Below are positions 25,977 through 35,659 of a DNA stretch of 64,000 nt, piece after piece. The DNA is from Fervidobacterium_A thailandense (GTDB taxonomy: Bacteria > Thermotogota > Thermotogae > Thermotogales > Fervidobacteriaceae), in NCBI RefSeq assembly GCF_041505935.1, contig NZ_CP140110.1, one strand, 5' to 3'. A model generated the notes under the pieces. That model saw only the letters and a list, made by a program, of their open reading frames with translations, was not told where the DNA came from and ran no database searches. The position numbers were made by a program, and so were the translations under genes. Positions within the stretch are counted from its first letter, which is position 1. Every line of letters starts with the position of its first letter.

Positions 25977-27459
25977 GCACGAAGAGAAGGGCGAATACGC
26001 CAGCTGTTAATATTCCCGCAATCGAGAGCCATTTGTAAATCTCGATCTCGTTCTTCAATTCTTGGAGCCTTTTTTCCGATCCCCGAACCATGCGCTCAAG
26101 TTCGCTCTGCCTTTCGATGGACGTTACGAGTTTTGAATTTACGTCTTCCAACGCCTTTTGGGTGGATTTGATATCGGCAATCTGAGCACCTAATTGCTTT
26201 AAATCAGCACTGAACGTCCTGATAGCCTCGTCGTTCTTCTGCACCTTGGCTTCAAGCTGCTCGAGTCTGTTCACTGTAAGCTGTAAGTTGCCAACGAAAT
26301 TCACGAGTGTGAGCGGATCCAACACCTCCAACCTGCTTATGAAATCCTCACCCGTGTTAATCACTTTTTCGAGCTTCTGTACCCTCGCATCCAAACTCGA
26401 AAGCATCCTTGAAAGTTCTCCAACTTGTGAACTCAACTGCTTTGTTATTTCCGATTCCACACCGGAGATTCTTTGACGAGTTTCGTTCAATGCATCAACC
26501 AGACTTCGAACGGACTTCGCCATCTCCTCCTGTTGTTCGGATAACTTGGAAATATCTCTTTTCAACATATCGAGCTGCGTTGTAAACGTCCTCCTGTCGC
26601 TGGTAAGCGTCTCGGGGATTCCACTCAGACGCGAATCCAATTCCGCAAGACTCCGGGACAACTGCTGGACGGCATTCTCCACACTCGTTATTTTAGACCT
26701 CAGACCCGCCAAATCCGTTGCTTGCGCTTTCAGAGTGTCGTCCATTTTCCTGAACGAATCGGACAAATTTTTCACGGTGTTATCCAACGTTTTGAACGAA
26801 TTTTGAAGCTCTGTTAGAGCCGGATGTACACTTTGAACAGCTTGAGCGGACTGCGCAGTCTGTGTAGCTTGACTTAATTGTGAAATCTGAGTTGACAGCT
26901 GCGTAACCCTTGACTCCAGGGCCTTCAACCTCGTCTCGAGCTCCGTCAACTTGGCATCTGACTGTCCCAAGCGCGTGTCAAACCGTCCTTCCAACGTGGT
27001 TAGTCTTTTTTTCAAGTCACCTACCTCGTTACTGAGGCGTGAAGTATCCGCTGCTTGTAAGGTTTTTTGGATTTCCTGTAACTGTTTCTCGAGGTTACCG
27101 ATTTGGTTCTGAAGTCTGTCAATATCTTTGGAAACGTCTGGTACCACTTTCGTGGGTAAATTTTCAAGGTTGTAAACGGTAATCAGGTTGTATAGGTATT
27201 TTGCAAGGTCCAGCCTTGTTATCAACAGGGAAGGTTTGAAATTTTGGTTTTGGTCAAGCTCCATGATCTTTTTTTGAACCAGGAAAGAAACTGCCTTGTA
27301 TTCACTCGATGCCGGAGTTAAGTCTCGGATCGTCGTAGCCATCGCCACGCTACCCAGTGAGATCAAAAGTACAAGAAACATGTGCAAACGGCGGAAAGTC
27401 CGCACTTGTACTATAACCTTAGACACCTGTCTCACCGTCCTTTCGAGCTTCGATTCCAT
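25963..27459 (-). CDS. Omp-alpha-like SLH/coiled-coil outer-sheath anchor protein
   Basis: The 498-residue protein has the architecture of Thermotoga Omp-alpha, the rod that spaces the toga from the cell body. An N-terminal signal region (MFLVLLISLGSVAMA after a basic start) comes first. An SLH-type domain follows (about residues 45-110: DLTPASSEYKAVSFLVQKKIM, LLITRLDLAKYLYNLI), then about 350 residues of heptad-patterned coiled coil (IDRLQNQIGNLEKQLQEIQKTL to RLQELKNEIEIYK). The C-terminal hydrophobic anchor is WLSIAGILTAGVFALLFVLG. The SLH end would bind the cell wall and the C-terminus the outer sheath. The start is close behind the PEGA gene stop, so translation is likely coupled; an ATG at 27381 is an alternative. 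Confidence 0.85.
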   Translation of the reverse strand: MESKLERTVRQVSKVIVQVRTFRRLHMFLVLLISLGSVAMATTIRDLTPASSEYKAVSFLVQKKIMELDQNQNFKPSLLITRLDLAKYLYNLITVYNLENLPTKVVPDVSKDIDRLQNQIGNLEKQLQEIQKTLQAADTSRLSNEVGDLKKRLTTLEGRFDTRLGQSDAKLTELETRLKALESRVTQLSTQISQLSQATQTAQSAQAVQSVHPALTELQNSFKTLDNTVKNLSDSFRKMDDTLKAQATDLAGLRSKITSVENAVQQLSRSLAELDSRLSGIPETLTSDRRTFTTQLDMLKRDISKLSEQQEEMAKSVRSLVDALNETRQRISGVESEITKQLSSQVGELSRMLSSLDARVQKLEKVINTGEDFISRLEVLDPLTLVNFVGNLQLTVNRLEQLEAKVQKNDEAIRTFSADLKQLGAQIADIKSTQKALEDVNSKLVTSIERQSELERMVRGSEKRLQELKNEIEIYKWLSIAGILTAGVFALLFVLGSQ

Positions 27460-27462
27460 TTC

Positions 27463-28845
27463 TCATTTTTCGGATTTTATTTCGTTCAACCTTCCGCGTG
27501 ACACAGTCACCAACTTCTTCTCAAACACCGTGTTAGCCAGTCTGAACTCAACCTCGTACCTTCCCTCCGGAAGTTCGAGGAGGTATATCGGGGTACGACC
27601 GACGAAGTTTCCGTTGATGTACACATCGAGCACACTCCTCGAAAAGATGTTGACAAGACATCTCTCGGGAGCATCCAACACCGTGAGTGTTTTCACACTC
27701 ATCGTCCGATAACCGTCTTTGGTCAAATACTCAACTTGCGTAGCGGGGGGAACCTGGATAATCCCAGGGCCTTTGAAGGTGTGTTCACCTATTTTCAGCT
27801 GGAAATCTCTTGCGAAAGCGACGGGAACGGTACTTGGTACGTTGTGTATCGATGCATCGGTGAACCCGAACCAAATCATCTCACCATCGGTGTTCTTGAT
27901 TGCCGTAAACCACAGCTTTTTTACAACCCTTTCCCGTTCGAATCCATCGTATTCCACAACTAAGTTGTGTGCCACCTTTGTAGTACTCGTTTCACCCAGT
28001 GGCTCCAGGTTGTATACCAGGTACTCGTCCCGCAACAATTTTACTGTGTAGGTTTTTCCCGTGTACCCAGGTGCCGAAATTGTCACTTCGTAGTTTCCCT
28101 CGGCAAGAAAGATCTCGATGGGCGTTGTGTAGACAAGTTCGTTTATCTTAACAATCGCACGCTCGGGCTTCCCTAACACCGATAGTTTGAAATACCTTCG
28201 ACTGTCAACCCGATAAACGTACTCATTTATGGATGGTACCTCGAGCAATACCCTGTTCGTCACGTAGTTCACCGGAAGCTCAAGCTTGTAAGTACCGGGC
28301 ACAACCTCGTACGTTCCGGGAACACTCACACGTTGACCGTTTAACAGTGCACCTTCAATTTGTACATCCGAAACAAGCTTCAATGTCGTTGTTTTTTTCA
28401 GGTTTACCTCGACACGTTTTTCCTCAAACGGCGACAGTTGAACCTCACCGCTCCACTCCGTGTAACCATCAGCCCTCACCGTTATCCGATGTCTCCCCGG
28501 CTTGGTGGAAACCTTCGCCTGGCCGGTACCCACAAGGATGTCATCCAAGTAAATTTTTGCCGCGGCCGGGGTTGCGGAAACGTTCAGGTACGCCGGGAAA
28601 GACAACTCAACCACCACAACCCCATCCTCGGTAACTTCCTTTTCAAAGTCGACATATCCCGGTTTGGTGACTTTCAAGATTCCCGGAAATGTCGCCTCGA
28701 ACGTCAACGAACCGTTCTTTATAACTCCTATTAACTTTCCGTTGTAGTAAACGATACTACCGTTTTCCCCTACAATGGTGAGAGCTAGAAGTGGCGAGAC
28801 AAGGAAGAGTAACAGGACAGTCAGTACTAACCTGGTAAACCACAC
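27463..28845 (-). CDS. Secreted PEGA-domain protein
   Basis: The 460-residue protein has a signal peptide (MWFTRLVLTVLLLFLVSPLLALT) and at least three PEGA-like repeats. These are KIYLDDILVGTGQAKVSTKPGRHRITVRADGYTEW, VKINELVYTTPIEIFLAEGNYEVTISAPGYTG, and near the C-terminus VYINGNFVGRTPIYLLELPEGRYEVEFR. PEGA domains are beta-rich, surface-exposed modules of largely unknown role, common in Thermotogae and other bacteria. It is 4 bases upstream of the Omp-alpha-like gene and 29 downstream of the MarR gene, which suggests an envelope or sheath job. Confidence 0.82.
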   Translation of the reverse strand: MWFTRLVLTVLLLFLVSPLLALTIVGENGSIVYYNGKLIGVIKNGSLTFEATFPGILKVTKPGYVDFEKEVTEDGVVVVELSFPAYLNVSATPAAAKIYLDDILVGTGQAKVSTKPGRHRITVRADGYTEWSGEVQLSPFEEKRVEVNLKKTTTLKLVSDVQIEGALLNGQRVSVPGTYEVVPGTYKLELPVNYVTNRVLLEVPSINEYVYRVDSRRYFKLSVLGKPERAIVKINELVYTTPIEIFLAEGNYEVTISAPGYTGKTYTVKLLRDEYLVYNLEPLGETSTTKVAHNLVVEYDGFERERVVKKLWFTAIKNTDGEMIWFGFTDASIHNVPSTVPVAFARDFQLKIGEHTFKGPGIIQVPPATQVEYLTKDGYRTMSVKTLTVLDAPERCLVNIFSRSVLDVYINGNFVGRTPIYLLELPEGRYEVEFRLANTVFEKKLVTVSRGRLNEIKSEK

Positions 28846-28874
28846 ACTTCCACTTCCTTGAATTGTTTCCTACG

Positions 28875-29318
28875 CTACTGCTCCTGAATAACTTCGTACA
28901 GCCTTTTCAGCTTTTCAAACAGTTCGACAGCTTCGAGATTTCCGAGATCGGATACCACTTTTCGCACGTACTCCACGCGCTTGTTTATAACCGATCTAAT
29001 AACCTCTCTTCCCAATTCCGTGATCTCCACCACGATTACGCGCTTGTCCTCGTCACTGGGACGTCTTCTCAAAAATCCATCGCGTTCCAAACGTGTAACC
29101 AAACCTGTGGTCGTGCTCTTGGCAACACCGAGTACTTGGCTGAGCTTGGTCATCGTCTGTGGACCGTCGAAGTAAAGTCGTTGGAGCAAATCGAATTGTG
29201 CGGGCGTGATGGGATAGTTTTTTAAAGCCTCTCTACCGGTGACCCTGATTCTGAAACATATTAGTCTCAGCATCCGTTCGAGTTCTTCGAAGAATCTATC
29301 GTTGATCCCGTCGTGCAT
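28875..29318 (-). CDS. MarR-family transcriptional regulator
   Basis: This is a winged-helix DNA-binding regulator of 147 residues. The recognition region is LSQVLGVAKSTTTGLVTRLERDGFLRRRPSDEDKRVIVVEIT, a textbook MarR wing with the conserved D-x-R (DEDKR). The start at ATG 29318 follows AAGGGTGG; a GTG three codons earlier is possible. It heads the PEGA-Omp-alpha-patatin-OstA stretch, with a 54-base gap to the aminopeptidase gene upstream, so it may control that envelope group. Its ligand is unknown. Confidence 0.93.
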   Translation of the reverse strand: MHDGINDRFFEELERMLRLICFRIRVTGREALKNYPITPAQFDLLQRLYFDGPQTMTKLSQVLGVAKSTTTGLVTRLERDGFLRRRPSDEDKRVIVVEITELGREVIRSVINKRVEYVRKVVSDLGNLEAVELFEKLKRLYEVIQEQ

Positions 29319-29372
29319 AGCCACCACCCTTTTAATTCCGTTAACCTACGTAAGACAAATCCTCTCGCAATT

Positions 29373-30728
29373 TCACAAATTTTCCAAGAGGACCTTGAAC
29401 GCGAGGTACGTTTCGTAAAGGTCCGCCTTGGAAACGAGTTCAAAAGGAGAATGCATGCTCAGAAGCCCAGGCCCCATGTCTATGGTGTCAAACCCTTCTT
29501 TGGCTAAGAACTTTGCTACGGTACCGCCGCCGCCGACGTCAACCTTCCCCAGCAAGCTCGTTTGCCAAGAGATACCGTTTTTGTTCAAGATGCCCCTGAC
29601 ACGTGCCACCAATTCGGCGTGTGCTTCACTTGCACCGGACTTGCCACCCCGTCCGGTGTACTTGACTATTGCGACCCCGTAACCCGGCTTTGCCACGTTC
29701 AGCTTATCGTGGACGTCGGCAAACGAGGGATCGTACAAGGCTGTAACGTCCGCCGAAATCGCAACCGATTTCGAGATGATATCGTCAAGCGACAATTCGT
29801 CGCTGCGCAACCCTTTTTTAACAAGTAGTTTCCTTAAGAACGCTAAGTAAAACCTTGCTTGTGCACCCGAGTCACCTTCACTTCCTATCTCCTCGCGATC
29901 GAAGAACAGTATCCCCGCTGCCTTACCTTCGGACCTCGCCTCGACCTCCAAGAAAGCCTTGAGTGCTTGATAGGCACATATCCTGTCATCCTGGCCATAC
30001 GCCCCTATGAAACTCTCGTCGATCCCCACGACGCGAGGCTTGAGCGCTGGAACCAACTCAAGATCGGCGCTGACGAAATCTTCCTCACCTATTCCGTACT
30101 TTTCTTTGAAGATCCTGAGAATTTGCTTTTTCACAGGCTCGCTCTTTTCATCCTTCAGTGGAATCGAACCGAGCAGAATATTCATCTTATCAGCTCTGAA
30201 TTGCTCGCTAACTTTCTTGTCTTCCTTATCCAAGTGTGGCAGGAGGTCGGGCAACACGAACACAGGATCCTTTTCATCACAACCGATGCAAACGCTCACC
30301 TTTTCTCCATCTTCTTTAACGACAACTCCGACCAAAGCCAGGGGTACGTTGAACCACTGGTACTTCTTCACACCACCGTAGTAGTGAGTTTCGGCCAACG
30401 CGTATCCGTTATCCTCGTAAAACGGATAAGTCCTCAAGTCCAGGCGCGGAGCATCCACGTGGGCTGCGATGAAGTTGATCCCGTTTTCCACGTTTCCTTT
30501 TACAGCCACAAGCGACTTCTCACGATGCACCTGGTAAACACCAACCATTTCGCTGGAGGGGTCGAACTCCTCGATGGATACAAATCCCGCCTTTCTGAGA
30601 GCCTCTTCCGCGTACGCGATTGCTAAGCGTTCCGTCCTCGCGAAGTCTATGAACCGTAGATAACCTTGTGCAAAGTTCTCGATCTCTTCCTTGGTTCTCT
30701 TTTCCCACACGAGCTTTCCAAAGTTCAT
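29373..30728 (-). CDS. apeA: M18 aminopeptidase
   Basis: A zinc aminopeptidase of family M18 (aminopeptidase I type), 451 residues, forming large tetrahedral assemblies in relatives. Metal and catalytic segments are visible: AAHVDAPRLDL (His and Asp), FFDREEIGSEGDSGA (catalytic Glu pair), ISADVTALYDPSFADVHD (Asp) and MGPGLLSMHSPFE (His). It probably completes intracellular peptide breakdown. It lies 10 bases downstream of murB in the same run, with no evident functional link to it. Confidence 0.92.
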   Translation of the reverse strand: MNFGKLVWEKRTKEEIENFAQGYLRFIDFARTERLAIAYAEEALRKAGFVSIEEFDPSSEMVGVYQVHREKSLVAVKGNVENGINFIAAHVDAPRLDLRTYPFYEDNGYALAETHYYGGVKKYQWFNVPLALVGVVVKEDGEKVSVCIGCDEKDPVFVLPDLLPHLDKEDKKVSEQFRADKMNILLGSIPLKDEKSEPVKKQILRIFKEKYGIGEEDFVSADLELVPALKPRVVGIDESFIGAYGQDDRICAYQALKAFLEVEARSEGKAAGILFFDREEIGSEGDSGAQARFYLAFLRKLLVKKGLRSDELSLDDIISKSVAISADVTALYDPSFADVHDKLNVAKPGYGVAIVKYTGRGGKSGASEAHAELVARVRGILNKNGISWQTSLLGKVDVGGGGTVAKFLAKEGFDTIDMGPGLLSMHSPFELVSKADLYETYLAFKVLLENL

Positions 30729-30738
30729 AATCTACCTC

Positions 30739-31683
30739 CTATTCCCAGAACTCAATTTCTGTTTCAAGTTCCACATTGTAGGCTTCCTTAACCTTGTTAC
30801 GCACGAACTCAACCAACGCTTTAACGTCCGACGCACTTGCACCACCTTTATTTATTATAAACCCCGCGTGTTTTTCGGAAATTTGCGCACCACCGATAGT
30901 ATAGCCTTTCAAACCAAGCTTCTCTATTGCGGTTCCAACATAAAAATCCTGACGCGGTCTTTTAAAGACACTGCCGGCACTCGGGTACTCGAGTGGCTGC
31001 TTTTCGTACCGTTGTCTCAACGTTTCCATCATCAAATGCTCGATCTCGGACTTATCACCCGGTTGACACGAGAAGGTAGCTCCCAATATCACCAAGTCTT
31101 TCTCCCGTTTGAATATACTTGATCTGTAGCCGAACTGCGCTTCATCTTTCGAGATCTTGCTCACACGATTCCCGTCAAAAACCGTTATTTCTAAAACACT
31201 TTCCGCAGTTTCCCATCCATAACATCCAGCGTTCATGTAGATCGCCCCGCCCACCGATCCAGGCAAACCGTACGCCTTTTCGAAACCGGATAATCCGTTT
31301 TTAAGTGCCAGCAAGCACAACTTCTTGAACGACACACCGGCTGAAGCGTAAACTTTCGTTCCATCGAAGTGTACATCGTTGATACGCTCCATTGAGATGA
31401 CTAACGTCTCCATCAACCCATCGGAAGGTACAATATTGGTTCCGTTACCCAGCAACCTAAACGACAGACGCTCGCGTTTTAAAAATTCCAGCGTGGACAG
31501 TAACGCTTCGAGTGTATTCGGAACGATGAAAAGTTCCACGCACCCCCCCAACCTAAAGCTCACATGTCCACTCATGGGTTCACACAGGTACACATCACAC
31601 CCGTGTTCCCACAGAATTTCCAAAAACCGGCGCCCGTACTTTTTCCAAACCAACTCTCTGCAGTTCTCAAGCGTGCAATCCAC
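30739..31683 (-). CDS. murB: UDP-N-acetylenolpyruvoylglucosamine reductase
   Basis: MurB uses FAD and NADPH to make UDP-MurNAc for peptidoglycan. The FAD-binding pattern is HVSFRLGG, LLGNGTNIV and GLPGSVGGAIYMNAGCYG. The substrate domain has FGYRSSIFK, and YPSAGSVFKRP carries the proton-donor serine. The length of 314 residues is normal. The start overlaps the end of the large GGDEF gene upstream by 17 bases, which couples a signalling gene to a cell-wall gene. Confidence 0.96.
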   Translation of the reverse strand: MDCTLENCRELVWKKYGRRFLEILWEHGCDVYLCEPMSGHVSFRLGGCVELFIVPNTLEALLSTLEFLKRERLSFRLLGNGTNIVPSDGLMETLVISMERINDVHFDGTKVYASAGVSFKKLCLLALKNGLSGFEKAYGLPGSVGGAIYMNAGCYGWETAESVLEITVFDGNRVSKISKDEAQFGYRSSIFKREKDLVILGATFSCQPGDKSEIEHLMMETLRQRYEKQPLEYPSAGSVFKRPRQDFYVGTAIEKLGLKGYTIGGAQISEKHAGFIINKGGASASDVKALVEFVRNKVKEAYNVELETEIEFWE

Positions 31684-34600
31684 CGGTCATTCCCTCCGTG
31701 TACACAACGATTCTGTCTTTACCAGTGTTTTTCGCGTGGTACAGCGCAGTATCTGCCCTGATTATTAGAGAATCCACCGAATCAGTGATTCCCGGCTTGT
31801 ACTCCGCAACACCGAAGCTGAGCGTTAACGTGAACGGGAACTGTTCCAAACCCTTCAGTATCCTTCGGAGCCTCTCCAAAACGATGACAGTTTCCTCCAC
31901 ATCCGTGTGTGGGAACACAAGTATGAATTCCTCACCTCCGAACCTTCCAACGAGGTCCTGGCTCCTCAGATTCTCGCGGAACACCTTAGCCAAAGTTTTC
32001 AACACCTCATCCCCCACCAAGTGTCCGTAGGTGTCGTTGATCTTTTTGAAATTATCGATGTCGCACATAACAACCGTGAAATAGTCGTTGTACTGAGACG
32101 CGTTGTTGAAAAGCTCCTCAAGGAGGCTGGTAAGATAGTAGCGTGTGTAGAGTTTTGTCAAAGGATCGACCATGCTACGGAGCGTTGTGAGAAGTGATTT
32201 AAAAACGGAAACTAACGTAAAATCCAGCACCTCAACGTACTTGAACAACTCGTCGATATGTTGACGGGAAAGCACAAGGTGTTCATTTTCGCAACACAGG
32301 TAGTAACGCGCCTGCGAATCTATATCACCTTTCAGGACAAGCTCAAGAGGTGAGGCCTGTATCTTTTCTGTATTACACTCCTTAACGTTACCGACCGACG
32401 CAACGATCTCCCTCTCCAAGTAGTCATCGCTCACCTTGGTCTCAACACCCTCGAAAGGTAACTTTGATACCAAACTCGACGCAAAATATCCCAGAACGTT
32501 ATCCGGCTTGATCCTAATGTCAGCAATCTTCAGACTGGAGATCATTTCCCTAACGAACTGGTCGTAATTCGATAATCCTCCAACCTCGGTGTGGCGGACT
32601 TCGAACTGGTAATCGTGCAACTGCGCTATTTTCCAGCATGCGTTCGAAAGGCCGATGTTCATGTAAATTTCGAGGGCTTTTCGCAAATAGACACGGGACT
32701 TGTACAAGTTTCCCGTAGCCTTATAGTAATTGTGGAAACCTTCGTAAAGTATGGCAAGCGATAGGAAGCTTCCGTCAACGATGAACATCTTTTCAAGGTT
32801 GAGTAACTCGTTCCGTACCACGTCCGGAAGCATTCTGGCCAACTCTTCCCCCAGTACTGCGAGGATTTCTTCCCGGTATATCTTCACCGGAGAAGCCACG
32901 TATTCGAGCCACTTCTCACCGAAATCGGGAGTTCCGTAACTTCTCAGCAACTCCAGCACGATGCGCTCATCTCGACTCAACTCGTCGAACCGATCTTCCA
33001 CCTTTCGAATCAACTCTTTTACCCTTCCCAAATCCCTCGTTACGAATCGGACGAAGATCTCCTGAATTACCGGCTCGATATCGTTGGGAAGAAGTTCGGC
33101 AACTTCGTCGATATGTGCCAGCGCTTCATCAACCTCGAAATTGTACGCGTGGTAGAATGCTTCAAGCACGTTGCAGTACACGAGCTCGTCCTTCAGATTC
33201 AACATCTTCAATCTGGGCTTGATCTCCATCAATCCGTCAACAAATTCCTTTATCCTTCCGGCGTAAAGCGCGTGATACAGCAAATTCAAACGAGCAAGGT
33301 ACGCCCTTGCAGGTAAACTGATGTCGAGTGCAACTTCCACCGCTCGCTTGAGATACTGTATGGCCAAAGTATTGGAGACGGTGGAGACGGCCAGATTGTT
33401 GTATATGGTTGGTAATTTGTGGGCGATATTGTAGTCCAGCGCAATCCTTTCGGCTGTCTTCAAGTAGTTTACCGCCTCGGCACCGGTACCAAGTAGGTTT
33501 GCGAGCAAGAGGTAAACATCCACCATTAACTTTGCTTCCGCGGGATTGTTTTCCGAAAGCTGCCCCAGGATGGACTTTAAAACTCCGTAGTAATTCCCAC
33601 GGCGTCTTTGTGAATAATACTCGGCCTTAACCTTCCCAAAGGTTCTACGCAAAGTTCCCAGCTTTCCAAAACCCTCCAGATGTTTCGCGAAAATTTCAGC
33701 CGCCTCTTTTTCCTGGCATAGAAGGAAGAACTTTTGCCCAAGGTAGTAGCCGTAAAGCTTTGTGTCAGGTATCTCAAGCTCACCAAGGGTGTAAAACTCT
33801 TCGGTTCGCTCGGCAAGCTCCGTTTCGAACTTTATCACCGCGTAAGATGTTCTGTTTCCGATAAGCTCCTTCACACGCGCCAAGTAACCTTTCAGCAAGG
33901 ACGGAGAGTAATAGAACTTTAACCCGTCGTAGATCGCTTGCAAGTACACTCTTGCAGCGCTGACGTGTCTTCCCATGACCTCGAAGTGCCAGGCACGTTT
34001 TTCAGGCTCTTTGATATTTTCCGAAAGTTTCTCGTGGAGCCATTCTCTTTTCTCCCTCGGAATCTGGTCGTAGAACGCTTCCCAGTACTGTTTCAATGCA
34101 AACCTATAACGGTTGTACTCTCTGTAAACGATCCCCTCTGCAACCAAGTCTTCCAACCTGAAATCGGTGTTCGTAAGTCTTTTCAGGATCTCCAGTTCCC
34201 GTTGCTCGAATTTTTGACCCAAAACGGCCAACAACACATTCGGCGAATTCAAAAACTTCTGCACTTTCTCACGGATAACATGCTCGGTGGTTAACCCGGC
34301 TACCAAATCCATATCGAAGCGGTACTTCCCGTCCCTTTGGACTTCGAATACGTTGTTTTCGTAAAGTGTCCGCAAATGCTCGACCATCACCCCTGGTAAA
34401 CCGGACGTGATCGTGTTAACCCAGCCGGCAAACTCCTCGAGGTTGGAAAAGTCTCCCAAAGAGCTTCGGATGAGTTCTTTCGTCTCTTCCAGATCAAAAG
34501 GAGGTATCATTATCTTCTGTGAGAAATCCTCAAAATCCTCTACCGAAAACGCGATGACCTTCACGCACCCGTCGGTGGCGTGTGTTACGATGCGTCTCAG

Positions 34601-35596
34601 CATCGATCTCAGAGTCTCGGGTACTTCATGATAATCGTCAACAATGATCACAACTCGATCAAGTGTTGAGAGCGCCTCTACCACCGCAAGACTGATACTG
34701 TCGATCTTACAAGTGTTCTCCAAGCAAAAACTCAGCTCCTCGAGTAACCTTTTCGAAATCTTGTCCGCAGTCAACTCGAGTGTTTGAACGATCAAGTCTG
34801 CTGCCGTTACGGCGCTGATGAACGGAACACCATTTTCCCTGAGAGCGTTACAGAGGTTCTCTATTATTGTCGTCTTACCGGACCTTTGTGGTCCGATCAC
34901 CCCAAGAAACGTTGACGCTCTTGTTTCCAAGATCAGGCTCTGGATCTCATCTTCAATACGTCTCCTGATCCTTTTGACTTTGAAAATCTTCGGTCTTGAA
35001 AGAGCAAAATAGGGAATATCCTCGTCGAAAGCTCTGTGTATTGGATCCTCCGCGCATAGCTTTTCAGCAATCTCCAGGACATTCTCCGCATCGGTCAGTT
35101 TAAGAATCAACTTTCCAAACACGAACATGGTCGACTTATCAGTCGGTCCGATGTTGAAGAATTCCGGTGCAACAATTATGTCACCCTTTTCCCAAAGTTT
35201 CTTGAGAACGTCCATGTTCTGAACAAACGGTAAGAATACAAATGTCTCCCCACTGCACCTAACCACGTCGTGCAGCCCTATGAACGGAATGCTGAGCCTG
35301 GGGACGTGTAGGACGTTCTTCAAAGTGTTTAACAACGCCTGGGCAGCGCTTAGCGACTGCTCCGGTGGTTCGTAACCTTCGATGTCGTATATGAGCACGG
35401 GAACTTGATGAAATTCTATACGCTCTGGGACCAGCAATCCGTGAACGTTTCTGCCCAACTCCTTCTTAATGGCAACGTCGAATGGAGAAGTTATCAAACC
35501 TTCCTTGACGAATTTAGCAACTTTCTTATATCCATCAACTTCAACGACGTAGTCCATGCTCCAGTAAGTTTCCCTAATGAACGCTAAAATTTCCAT
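31667..35596 (-). CDS. Giant multidomain diguanylate cyclase: kinase-like remnant, NTPase, helical repeats, GGDEF
   Basis: About 1309 residues. Residues 1-200 look like a protein-kinase fold without catalytic motifs: an activation-segment-like IIVAPEFFNIGPTDKSTMFVFGKLI is present, but no HRD or DFG. Then an NTPase with Walker A GPQRSGKTTI (about residue 235) and Walker B RVVIIVDDYHEVPE, as in STAND/AAA regulators. About 550 residues of TPR-like helical repeats follow. The end is a GGDEF domain: DPLTKLYTRYYL, DIDNFKKINDTYGHLVGDEVL and the active site GGEEF, intact. It should make c-di-GMP under control of the N-terminal modules. I chose ATG 35596; TTG 35614 is also in frame. No membrane helix is seen. 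Confidence 0.85.
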   Translation of the reverse strand: MEILAFIRETYWSMDYVVEVDGYKKVAKFVKEGLITSPFDVAIKKELGRNVHGLLVPERIEFHQVPVLIYDIEGYEPPEQSLSAAQALLNTLKNVLHVPRLSIPFIGLHDVVRCSGETFVFLPFVQNMDVLKKLWEKGDIIVAPEFFNIGPTDKSTMFVFGKLILKLTDAENVLEIAEKLCAEDPIHRAFDEDIPYFALSRPKIFKVKRIRRRIEDEIQSLILETRASTFLGVIGPQRSGKTTIIENLCNALRENGVPFISAVTAADLIVQTLELTADKISKRLLEELSFCLENTCKIDSISLAVVEALSTLDRVVIIVDDYHEVPETLRSMLRRIVTHATDGCVKVIAFSVEDFEDFSQKIMIPPFDLEETKELIRSSLGDFSNLEEFAGWVNTITSGLPGVMVEHLRTLYENNVFEVQRDGKYRFDMDLVAGLTTEHVIREKVQKFLNSPNVLLAVLGQKFEQRELEILKRLTNTDFRLEDLVAEGIVYREYNRYRFALKQYWEAFYDQIPREKREWLHEKLSENIKEPEKRAWHFEVMGRHVSAARVYLQAIYDGLKFYYSPSLLKGYLARVKELIGNRTSYAVIKFETELAERTEEFYTLGELEIPDTKLYGYYLGQKFFLLCQEKEAAEIFAKHLEGFGKLGTLRRTFGKVKAEYYSQRRRGNYYGVLKSILGQLSENNPAEAKLMVDVYLLLANLLGTGAEAVNYLKTAERIALDYNIAHKLPTIYNNLAVSTVSNTLAIQYLKRAVEVALDISLPARAYLARLNLLYHALYAGRIKEFVDGLMEIKPRLKMLNLKDELVYCNVLEAFYHAYNFEVDEALAHIDEVAELLPNDIEPVIQEIFVRFVTRDLGRVKELIRKVEDRFDELSRDERIVLELLRSYGTPDFGEKWLEYVASPVKIYREEILAVLGEELARMLPDVVRNELLNLEKMFIVDGSFLSLAILYEGFHNYYKATGNLYKSRVYLRKALEIYMNIGLSNACWKIAQLHDYQFEVRHTEVGGLSNYDQFVREMISSLKIADIRIKPDNVLGYFASSLVSKLPFEGVETKVSDDYLEREIVASVGNVKECNTEKIQASPLELVLKGDIDSQARYYLCCENEHLVLSRQHIDELFKYVEVLDFTLVSVFKSLLTTLRSMVDPLTKLYTRYYLTSLLEELFNNASQYNDYFTVVMCDIDNFKKINDTYGHLVGDEVLKTLAKVFRENLRSQDLVGRFGGEEFILVFPHTDVEETVIVLERLRRILKGLEQFPFTLTLSFGVAEYKPGITDSVDSLIIRADTALYHAKNTGKDRIVVYTEGMTGGLHA

Positions 35597-35659
35597 CCTG
35601 AAACATTCCCCCAACTAACCATCTCGTGCTTTACATCGCACTCTACCTTGCATTTAACG

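Noticed and set aside
29859..30626. 255-codon plus-strand open frame
   Set aside because: It is the mirror of the M18 aminopeptidase gene, whose catalytic motifs are all present on the minus strand.
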